A DNA stretch of 64,000 bases from Rhizobium sp. JAB6 (GTDB lineage: Bacteria; Pseudomonadota; Alphaproteobacteria; Rhizobiales; Rhizobiaceae), in contig NZ_PYJQ01000001.1 of assembly GCF_003024605.1 (NCBI RefSeq), positions 1-64,000 on the forward strand, written 5' to 3'. The notes beneath the pieces were generated by a model. The model made no database searches and had not been told where the DNA came from. It saw only the letters and a list, made by a program, of their open reading frames with translations. This document shows, one piece after another, positions 57,774 through 64,000 of this stretch. The stretch's first letter is position 1, and each line of letters starts with the position of its first letter. The translations under genes and the position numbers were made by a program.

Positions 57774-58460
57774 ATGGCCCGCTCCGAACGATTGCTGACG
57801 CTGTTGCAGACGCTGCGGCGCTATCGTCGTCCGGTGAGCGGCGCCGTTCTGGCGGAGGAAACCGGCGTCAGTCTGCGCACGCTCTATCGTGATATTGCCA
57901 GCCTGCAGTCCCAGGGCGCCATGATCGAGGGGGAACCGGGCATCGGCTATATTCTGAAGCCCGGCTTCATGCTGCCGCCGATGATGTTCTCGCAGGATGA
58001 GATCGAAGCGCTGGTGCTGGGGTCGAGATGGGTGGCGCGTGCGACCGACGCGCGTCTGGCGGCCGCCGGAACCGATGCGCTTGCCAAGATCGCTGCCGTC
58101 CTGCCCGCCGAGATGCGCGAGGCCATCGATCAGGCCGCCGTGGTCGTCGGCACGCGCCGCATCACGGAAGACAAGGCCGATCTCTCGCTGATGCGCAAGG
58201 CGATCCGCACCGAACGCATGGTGCAACTGACCTATGGCGACGTGAACGGCGCCATCTCGACCCGGCGCATCTGGCCCTTCGCGCTCGGCTATTTCGACAA
58301 TTCCCGCATCATCATGGCCTGGTGCGAGCTGCGTCAGGATTTTCGCCATTTCCGCGCCGACCGCATTGTCGATTTCGCGGTGCTCGAGGCGCGCTATCCG
58401 CGCCGCCGCGTCGCCCTTGCCAGAGAATGGCAAGCTAAAGAGGGCATTGCCCACACTTGA
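57774..58460 (+). CDS. YafY-type WYL-domain transcriptional regulator
   Basis: A 228-residue regulator with an N-terminal winged helix (SGAVLAEETGVSLRTLYRDI) and a WYL-like ligand domain in which AWCELRQDFRHFRADRI stands for the family core. It follows nudC by 12 bases and may be co-transcribed. WYL regulators sense nucleic-acid or nucleotide ligands in some systems; the ligand here is unknown. Confidence 0.86.
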   Translation: MARSERLLTLLQTLRRYRRPVSGAVLAEETGVSLRTLYRDIASLQSQGAMIEGEPGIGYILKPGFMLPPMMFSQDEIEALVLGSRWVARATDARLAAAGTDALAKIAAVLPAEMREAIDQAAVVVGTRRITEDKADLSLMRKAIRTERMVQLTYGDVNGAISTRRIWPFALGYFDNSRIIMAWCELRQDFRHFRADRIVDFAVLEARYPRRRVALAREWQAKEGIAHT

Positions 58461-58543
58461 TTGTCCGACGCAATGCTACTGCCAGAAACTGTCAGTAGGC
58501 TTGGCTATAATCGGCACCATCCAAGCAGGAAGGAGGACCGATC

Positions 58544-58774
58544 ATGGCAGGCACTGTTTTCTTCACAACGAAAGAACTGCATCGCGGGCGCGTTGAGGGA
58601 CGCAGAGGCAAGCCTCGGTCATGGCCGGCCCGCCTTTCCGAGGTCGCGCTCGGCTATTTCAGCCGCCGCTGGAATCGTCTCGATATCGAGGAGGTGCCTG
58701 ATTCCGTGAAGCGGGATCTGGGCTTTCTCGATGGTTGTGCGCCGTATCGAGAGGAAGATCGGATGCGGCACTGA
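58544..58774 (+). CDS. DUF1127 small protein
   Basis: A 76-residue protein with the DUF1127 (YjiS-like) motif near its end: SRRWNRLDIEEVPDSVKRDL, followed by GFLDG. AGGAGGACC lies just upstream of the ATG. Small Arg-rich proteins of this family act in RNA turnover and in nutrient or stress responses in other alphaproteobacteria; this one has an added N-terminal basic region. Bases 58775-58994 downstream show no gene. Confidence 0.82.
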   Translation: MAGTVFFTTKELHRGRVEGRRGKPRSWPARLSEVALGYFSRRWNRLDIEEVPDSVKRDLGFLDGCAPYREEDRMRH

Positions 58775-58994
58775 CGCTGTCGGCGCGATCTCGTCGCAGC
58801 CTTCGCGATAACGCCTGCGCATAATCAAAGATCAGAGCGCAAGACGCCGATCCAAAGGGTGCAATACGCTTTGGAACCGCATCTCCGCACGCATTCAACC
58901 AGGCAATGACACAGTCACTCCCGGCGAACTTTGCTCCGTTCGCCGGTTTCTATCCGCATGCCCTTAAATTCACCCAAACGAGAGGACCATCGAA

Positions 58995-59363
58995 ATGACC
59001 AGCCCGAATCTCATCATCTTCTATGTCAAGGATCCCAGCGAAAGCACGCCGTTCTACCGCGATCTCTTCGGCCGTGAGCCGGCATTCGCGTCGCCGAACT
59101 TCGTCGCCTTCGCGCTCGACAACGGCTTAAGTCTGGGCCTCTGGCGCCGCAGCAGCGTCGAGCCCCAGCCCTCCGCCATCGGCAATCGCGGCGAATTGGG
59201 CTTCATGGTCGAAGGCGCCGGCGCCGTCGAGCAGCATTACAGGGACTGGAAGGCGCGCGGCCTGCCGATCGCGCAGGAGCTGACGACCATGGATTTCGGC
59301 CCGACCTTCGTTGTGCTCGATCCCGATGGCCATCGACTGCGTGTTTGTGAGCCGGATAAGTAA
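58995..59363 (+). CDS. VOC-family (glyoxalase-like) protein
   Basis: A 122-residue vicinal-oxygen-chelate protein with two beta-alpha-beta modules. It reads IIFYVKDPSESTPFYRDLFG at the start and FVVLDPDGHRLRVCEP at the end; the latter carries the His/Glu-type metal position of the family. Substrate unknown; similar proteins include bleomycin-resistance and fosfomycin-type relatives. Monocistronic, followed by a palindromic repeat. Confidence 0.85.
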   Translation: MTSPNLIIFYVKDPSESTPFYRDLFGREPAFASPNFVAFALDNGLSLGLWRRSSVEPQPSAIGNRGELGFMVEGAGAVEQHYRDWKARGLPIAQELTTMDFGPTFVVLDPDGHRLRVCEPDK

Positions 59364-59381
59364 GTCTCGCGCGAATGGCTT

Positions 59382-59460
59382 GCCCCTCACCTCACCTTCT
59401 CCCTGCAGGCGGGGAGAGGGTGGCCGCCCTTCGGCAGGCTCAGGAGGTCGGATGAGGGGC
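59382..59460. repeat. diverged rhizobial palindromic repeat
   Basis: Starts GCCCCTCAC and ends GATGAGGGGC, with an internal CTCCCTGCAGGCGGGGAG stem and an inserted GGTGGCCGCCC part. It is clearly related to the perfect palindrome at 38650-38704 but is less symmetrical and longer. It lies between the two VOC genes. Confidence 0.65.
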
Positions 59461-59587
59461 TAGCGGCGACAGCTAGAGTTCGTTTCATCAAAGTGGCTTG
59501 CGATGCAGTCACACCAATCGTCGGAGTTGACTCCCAACATTTGCAAAAAGAAACTGATCGACGCACCCAAAGGCGCGGGAGGGCAAA

Positions 59588-59985
59588 TTGCTCCATCATA
59601 TTTCGTTTGGTGTATCCGATATCGAAAGAGCCGCCGCCTTCTACGACGCAGCATTCGCGCCGCTCGGCTATGTCAGGGTCTGGGAAGATTTGAATCCTGG
59701 CGATCCCGAGCAAGCGATCGGATATGGACCGCCGGGTGGCGGCGATAAGTTCGCCATCAAATTGCGGGGTGAAGAGGCTCATGCGCCAGGCGCGGGCTTC
59801 CATCTCGCCTTTGCTGCGCCGAATCGAGATGCGTCGTTCATTTCCATGCAGTTGCACTGGCTCATGATGGCGCGGACAACGGGCCGCCCGGTCTCCGGCC
59901 GCATTATGGTCCGACTTATTTTGCCGCCTTCGTCATCGATCCGGATGGGCATCGCATCGAGGTTGTGACCAAGGCCGAAGGATAG
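59588..59985 (+). pseudogene. frameshifted VOC-family protein
   Basis: Begins with TTG after GGAGGGC: LHHISFGVSDIERAAAFYDA, a normal VOC start. At about 59832 the family match leaves frame 1 after PNRDA and resumes in another frame as VVHFHAVALAHDGADNG, then FAAFVIDPDGHRIEVV and a stop at 59983-59985. One missing base explains it. Unless the sequence has an error here, the gene is inactive; without the shift the product would be about 132 residues. Confidence 0.8.
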
Positions 59986-60086
59986 CCAGTAGGCGGAAAT
60001 TGCACCGTCACCCACCCTCGTGATTCGAGGCTTCGCTCTTCGAGCTCCGCATCTTACCATTAGGTGGCCCGGGTTCGTGCCGAGTA

Positions 60087-60941
60087 TTAAAGTTCGCCCC
60101 GCGTCGGGTGGCCCTTGTAGACGCCGAGAATACGGACTTTTTCGGAGAAGAAGCGCAGTTCCTCCAGCGCGCGGCGCACATGCGCATCGGCAGGATGGCC
60201 CTCTATATCGGCATAGAACTGCGTTGCGACAAAACGGCCGCCGAGCTGATAGCTTTCGAGCTTCGTCATGTTGATGCCGTTGGTGGCAAAGCCGCCGAGC
60301 GCCTTGTAGAGGGCGGCGGGAATGTTGCGGACGTTGAAGACGAAAGTGGTGACGATCTTTTCGTCCGGCGAGCTGCGTTCCGTCCAGTCCTCGTCGCGCG
60401 ACAGAATGACGAAGCGCGTCATGTTGTTTTCGGTGTCTTCGACATTCTCGGCGATGATTTCCAGCCCGTAGAGATCGGCCGCGAGCCGGGGCGCCAGCGC
60501 CGCCATGCTGCGGTCGCCGGTTTCCTTGACCAGCTTGGCAGCCCCCGCCGTATCGCCGGCGATGACCGGCTTCCATCCGTTGGCGCGCACGATGTTGCGG
60601 CATTGTCCGAGCGCATGGATATGGCTGTGGACCGTGCGGATCTCTTCTTTCTTCACGCCGGGCAGCACCATCAGTTGGAAGCGGATCGGCATGAAATATT
60701 CGCCGACGATATGCAGGCGCGATTCCGGCAGCAGATGATGGATATCGGCGACACGGCCGGCAATCGTGTTTTCGATCGGGATCATGCCGAGATCGGCGTC
60801 GCCGTTCTCGATGGCGGTGAGGGCATCCTCGAAGGTCTGGCAGGGCAGCGGCTCCATGGTCGGGAACATGTCACGGCTGGCCATATCGGAATTGGCGCCG
60901 TACTCGCCCTGGAAGGAGATCTTGTTGGTCTTGGTAATCAT
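60087..60941 (-). CDS. pheA: prephenate dehydratase
   Basis: A 284-residue enzyme that converts prephenate to phenylpyruvate for phenylalanine synthesis. FQGEYGANSDMASRDMFP, GMIPIENTIAGRV and the ARLAADLYGLEIIAENVED segment are the catalytic-domain landmarks. The last 90 residues form an ACT domain (KIVTTFVFNVRNIPAALYKA) with a LESYQLGG site for phenylalanine feedback. It lacks a chorismate mutase domain, as in other rhizobia. Downstream of kdsB by 24 bases, same strand. Confidence 0.95.
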   Translation of the reverse strand: MITKTNKISFQGEYGANSDMASRDMFPTMEPLPCQTFEDALTAIENGDADLGMIPIENTIAGRVADIHHLLPESRLHIVGEYFMPIRFQLMVLPGVKKEEIRTVHSHIHALGQCRNIVRANGWKPVIAGDTAGAAKLVKETGDRSMAALAPRLAADLYGLEIIAENVEDTENNMTRFVILSRDEDWTERSSPDEKIVTTFVFNVRNIPAALYKALGGFATNGINMTKLESYQLGGRFVATQFYADIEGHPADAHVRRALEELRFFSEKVRILGVYKGHPTRGEL

Positions 60942-60965
60942 GGGACTGCCCTTGGGGGAATGCCG

Positions 60966-61721
60966 TCAGAGAGCGGCGGCGGAGAGGATGCTTCTGGCCT
61001 TTTCGAGGTCGGCGGGAGTATCGACACCGAGCGGGACCGTGTCAACGATCTCGACATCGATGCGCATGCCCGCTTCCAGCGCCCGCAACTGCTCCAGTGA
61101 TTCGCGCAGCTCGAGCGGCGAGGGCCCGGCCTTGACGAATTTTTCGAGAGCGGCGCGGCGATAGGTGTAGAGACCGATATGGTGATAGAGCGGCCCCTTG
61201 CCGTAGGGCGCTGTTGCGCGGGTGAAGTAGAGCGCGCGCAGGCGATTTTCGGAAATCGGCGAGCCGATGACCTTGACGACGCTCGGTAGCGTCTTTTCTT
61301 CCTCGTCCTTGATCTCGACGGTCAGCGTCGCAATGTCGACGGCCGGATCTTTGAGCGGGCGCAGCGAGGCGCGAATGGTCTCGGGATCGATGGTGGGGAG
61401 ATCCCCCTGCACATTGACGACGATTTCGGCGCGGCCCTGCGGATCAACGGCCTGCAGCGCCTCGTAGATGCGGTCCGAGCCCGATTGATGATCCTTCCCG
61501 GTCATCACAACGTCAAAGCCGGCATTGGCGACTGCGGCATAGGTATCCTCATGGTCGACGGCGACGACGATGCGACCGATCGCCGCCTCGCGCGCCCGCT
61601 TGGCAACCTGTACGATCATGGGCAGACCGCAAATATCCGCGAGCGGCTTGCCCGGCAGGCGCGTGGAGGCCATGCGGGCGGGAATGAGGACCAGCGTCTT
61701 GTCTAAATTCAGATCTGTCAT
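60966..61721 (-). CDS. kdsB: 3-deoxy-manno-octulosonate cytidylyltransferase
   Basis: A 251-residue enzyme that activates KDO with CTP to CMP-KDO for lipopolysaccharide. The nucleotide site [20 protein letters not shown] is at the start, with [16 protein letters not shown] in mid-protein and [10 protein letters not shown] and [13 protein letters not shown] near the end. [10 protein letters not shown] is chosen as start because the open frame before it has no homology. It leads a kdsB-pheA transcript and is divergent from the cytochrome gene. Confidence 0.95.
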   Translation of the reverse strand: MTDLNLDKTLVLIPARMASTRLPGKPLADICGLPMIVQVAKRAREAAIGRIVVAVDHEDTYAAVANAGFDVVMTGKDHQSGSDRIYEALQAVDPQGRAEIVVNVQGDLPTIDPETIRASLRPLKDPAVDIATLTVEIKDEEEKTLPSVVKVIGSPISENRLRALYFTRATAPYGKGPLYHHIGLYTYRRAALEKFVKAGPSPLELRESLEQLRALEAGMRIDVEIVDTVPLGVDTPADLEKARSILSAAAL

Positions 61722-61872
61722 TGTTGGGCCTTCTATTCCCGAGGGAAAAGTGTCAAAACGTCTCATGGTGGAGACCGTTTACAGAGTTGCAAGAAACAGC
61801 CAAAAGACATAGGTTTCGCGCGAATTCAAGATGGGCCAGCCGAGGATGCTGGCGGCGAGGGGAGCATAGCAG

Positions 61873-62451
61873 ATGAATTCATCCTACGTGAACATGGGAG
61901 TCGGGGCACTTCTGGCCACGCTGTTCGTGTTGAAGTCCGTGTCGCTCGCGTCAGGATTTATTTTCCATTCAGAGACGCCGGAAAAACCCGGTTTCGCTAT
62001 CGTCGCGACCGAGGAACCGGCTGCGGGCGGTGATAAGGGTGCGGCTGCCAAGGCGGAAACGCCGATCGCTCAGCTCCTGCAGAAGGCTGACGTCAAGGCC
62101 GGCGAAGCGATCTTCAAGAAGTGTCAGGCCTGTCATTCCGGAGAAAAGGGCGGTCCGAACAAGGTCGGCCCCGATCTCTGGGGTATTGTCGACCGTCCGG
62201 TTGCCCAGCACGAGGGCTTTGCCTATTCGTCCGGCATGAAGGATTTTTCCAAGGGCGGTTCGGAAAAGTGGACCTATGATCACCTCTATCACTTCCTGGC
62301 CGCGCCGAAGAAATTCGTAGCCGGAACGGCGATGGGCTTTGCCGGCCTGCCGAAGGAAGAGGATCGCGCCAACGTGATCGCCTATCTGCGCACGCTCGCC
62401 GATACCCAGGTGCCGCTGCCGGACCCGAACGCTCCCGCCGCGACGAACTGA
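61873..62451 (+). CDS. cycM: membrane-anchored c-type cytochrome (CycM-like)
   Basis: A 192-residue electron-transfer protein. An uncleaved N-terminal helix (about 8-29) anchors it in the inner membrane, then a linker rich in Ala, Gly and Lys leads to a class I cytochrome c domain. Haem attaches at CQACH (84-88), and the Met ligand is probably in GTAMGFAG near 152. This matches rhizobial CycM, which carries electrons from the bc1 complex to the terminal oxidase. GAGGGGAG precedes the ATG. It ends at a hairpin terminator. Confidence 0.93.
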   Translation: MNSSYVNMGVGALLATLFVLKSVSLASGFIFHSETPEKPGFAIVATEEPAAGGDKGAAAKAETPIAQLLQKADVKAGEAIFKKCQACHSGEKGGPNKVGPDLWGIVDRPVAQHEGFAYSSGMKDFSKGGSEKWTYDHLYHFLAAPKKFVAGTAMGFAGLPKEEDRANVIAYLRTLADTQVPLPDPNAPAATN

Positions 62452-62471
62452 GGCAATTACCGGATCGATTG

Positions 62472-62498
62472 AAAACGCGGCCATCACGGCCGCGTTTT
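62472..62498. terminator. hairpin terminator after the cytochrome gene
   Basis: AAAACGCGGCC and GGCCGCGTTTT form an 11-base perfect stem around ATCAC, 20 bases after the stop. The A/T ends allow use on both strands. Confidence 0.85.
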
Positions 62499-62595
62499 GT
62501 GTTGCATCGTTCAGATCGCGTGCCGGCGCGTGCGCGTCCGCTGATCGAGGTCGAACACCTTCAACCCGTCTTCGGCGCTCGGCGGCATACGCCGG

Positions 62596-63540
62596 CTATC
62601 CGAGCAGATAGGCCCAGAGCGATACCGAGAATGCGCCGAGCGCTGTCGTCAAGGTAATCGCCGAAGCAGCGAGACCGTGGCCTACGCCGAAGCGATTGGC
62701 AATCAGCCAGGCGTTCACACCCGTCGGAACGGCTGCCGTGAGGACGAGTGCGGCCCGCCATTCCGGGCTCAGGCCAAGAAGAAGTCCGGCCGCCAGCACG
62801 CAGGCCGGCAGCAGAAAAAGCTTGAAGGCGGCAATGACGCTGGTGACGCCGAGATTGCCTGACAGCCCATATTGGTGCAGCGCCATTCCGAGCGAAATCA
62901 GCGCCGCCGGGCCGGCGATGTTGGCGATGCTGTCGACGACCGTCCCGAGTGTTGCGGGGATAGGAAGGCTGGTCAGATGGACGATGAGACCGCAGAAAAG
63001 CCCGATAACGAGCGGATTGCGGAGGAGGTTGCTGCCGACCTGACGCAGCAATTCGCCGGTGCTGCGGCCGGCGCCGGCATTCTCCTTGCGCTCGGCCTGC
63101 TCCATCAGCAGCGTGCCTGCGATCATCATCGTTGGGAGATGCACGGCAATCAGGATCGACATCGCCATGACGCCGTCAGGCCCAACCGTGCGCCCGACCA
63201 GCGGCAGGCCGATGAAGATCGTATTGGCAAAAGCCGAGGAAACGCCGGCGAGCACGCCGATGCGCGCATCTCGCCCGAAGAGCCGCGTCGCGACGATGTG
63301 GCCGGCAGCCCAGGTGACGGCGACGCCGGAAAAATAGGCCATCCACAATCGAAACGGCGAAGCGCCGCGAAAATCCGCTTCGGCGATGGTCCGGAACAGC
63401 AGGAGCGGAACCGCGACCTTGAAGACGAACTCGCTCATCGCCTCACCGACATCGGCTTTCAGCAGCCCCGTGCGAACGATGACCCAGCCGACGAGAATCA
63501 GCAGGAAGATTGGAAGAACGTCGGTGAGGATTTCGGACAT
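62596..63540 (-). CDS. AEC-family transporter (auxin efflux carrier/malonate-type)
   Basis: A 314-residue membrane protein with about ten helices in two five-helix halves. FANTIFIGLPLVGRTVGPDG and the C-terminal PTGVNAWLIANRFG are hallmarks of the family that includes MdcF and YfdV. Substrates of relatives are dicarboxylates or auxin-like acids; not determinable here. It is convergent with the cytochrome gene and divergent from the kinase gene at the window end. Confidence 0.88.
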   Translation of the reverse strand: MSEILTDVLPIFLLILVGWVIVRTGLLKADVGEAMSEFVFKVAVPLLLFRTIAEADFRGASPFRLWMAYFSGVAVTWAAGHIVATRLFGRDARIGVLAGVSSAFANTIFIGLPLVGRTVGPDGVMAMSILIAVHLPTMMIAGTLLMEQAERKENAGAGRSTGELLRQVGSNLLRNPLVIGLFCGLIVHLTSLPIPATLGTVVDSIANIAGPAALISLGMALHQYGLSGNLGVTSVIAAFKLFLLPACVLAAGLLLGLSPEWRAALVLTAAVPTGVNAWLIANRFGVGHGLAASAITLTTALGAFSVSLWAYLLG

Positions 63541-63936
63541 GCCGGATGCGGGGTATGAAAATCATGGCTTCGAGGAGTTGGACCCGAAACTTGTAGCAGC
63601 TTGCCCGCGGCTGGAAAGCCGCAAAAACGAAAAAGCCGACTTGCCCCGCTTTGTCGATCTCGCCCAAGGGGAGATCCTCCCGGTGCACATGCCGCCAGTT
63701 CATCCGTGGTCGGCCGCGTACCGGTGAGGCGGAAGGCATCATTCCTTCCCGAACTGGCTCGGAAGTCTTTCGAGCTTCCCATCCCAGTCGCTGATAAGCA
63801 TTTAAAGATGGAAAATGACAGGTGAATGACTGATTGAAATCAGGTTGAGCGCCCTGGCGCTGATTTTTCTTTAAAATTTCAGAAAAACCGATAATACCGG
63901 ATACCGGCTATCACCAGGATCCGGGACCTCCTATAG
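63541..63936. other. intergenic region between AEC transporter and kinase genes
   Basis: 396 bases with no convincing gene. Short open frames on both strands show no family motif. A small hairpin GCGGCT-GGAA-AGCCGC lies at 63607-63622. The last 100 bases are AT-richer and should hold the promoter of the kinase gene; no clear ribosome site precedes its ATG beyond a weak GGGA. Confidence 0.5.
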
Positions 63937-64000
63937 ATGACTCGCTTCGATGTACTGACCGTTGGCAATGCTATCGTCGACATTATCGCCCGTTGCAACG
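63937..64000 (+). CDS. PfkB-family kinase, probable adenosine kinase (5' end only)
   Basis: The window ends 21 codons into this gene. MTRFDVLTVGNAIVDIIARC is the start of a ribokinase/PfkB-fold enzyme, with the GNAIVD segment where the nucleoside or sugar binds. From memory, rhizobial adenosine kinases begin almost identically, so conversion of adenosine to AMP is the best guess. The rest, including the catalytic GAGD motif, lies outside. Confidence 0.7.
   Translation, partial: MTRFDVLTVGNAIVDIIARCN

Overview
The window looks like a stretch of chromosome from a Rhizobium-type alphaproteobacterium (family Rhizobiaceae). The support is the high GC content, the irr / fabA-fabB-fabI arrangement, the rimP-nusA-ylxR-infB-rbfA-truB-rpsO-pnp cluster, the dnaX - small SRP RNA - ybaB neighbourhood, a FYDLN-type acidic protein (TIGR02300), and intergenic palindromes of the kind seen in rhizobial genomes. 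No phage, insertion sequence, CRISPR array or conjugation module was found. Most genes are housekeeping; the accessory part is about the first 24 kb.

Layout. 1-1.2 kb: decayed transporter remnants (an RND pump C-terminus abutting an MFS-like fragment) and one small membrane protein. 1.2-8.7 kb: a six-gene sugar-uptake operon (CUT1 ABC transporter, SIS-domain enzyme, PfkB kinase), divergent from a ROK regulator. 8.7-9.9 kb: a small conserved protein and an alkyltransferase repair protein. 9.9-18.2 kb: a second CUT1 ABC operon ending in an unusual fusion of a Gfo/Idh/MocA dehydrogenase and an aldo/keto reductase, divergent from an AraC regulator plus a hydroxypyruvate-isomerase-like gene. 18.2-20.2 kb: CopD-like membrane protein and a PPP-family phosphatase. 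20.2-24.2 kb: gabD and gabT with a divergent MerR+XRE+cupin regulator and two clear inverted repeats between them.

24.3-32.2 kb: RNase D, a 566-residue Ala/Pro-rich protein of unknown function, rpsA and cmk, a decayed PaiB-like gene, TIGR02300 protein, tRNA-Ala(GGC), a GIY-YIG protein and a YdcF-like protein. 32.2-38.6 kb: a secreted unknown, a TRIC-type channel, irr divergent from fabA-fabB-fabI, a GNAT acetyltransferase and an RsmC-like methyltransferase. 38.8-49.1 kb: the leftward RNA and translation cluster pnp, rpsO, truB, rbfA, infB, ylxR, nusA, rimP. 49.2-54.2 kb: an MltB-type transglycosylase, recR, MOSC protein, LysE exporter, serine hydrolase, Lrp regulator and ybaB. 54.3-58.8 kb: dnaX, SRP RNA, HIT protein, nudC, WYL regulator and a DUF1127 protein. 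59-64 kb: one intact and one frameshifted VOC protein, kdsB-pheA, a membrane-anchored cytochrome c, an AEC transporter and the start of a probable adenosine kinase.

The first 24 kb reads as a series of catabolic modules, each a leftward operon with a divergent regulator. The best candidates for something little described are the 667-residue dehydrogenase/aldo-keto reductase fusion, the MerR-XRE-cupin regulator with its paired operators, the SIS-kinase-ABC locus whose gene content resembles fructosamine (frl) operons, and the 566-residue protein. All functional calls come from reading motifs by eye; no database search was run.
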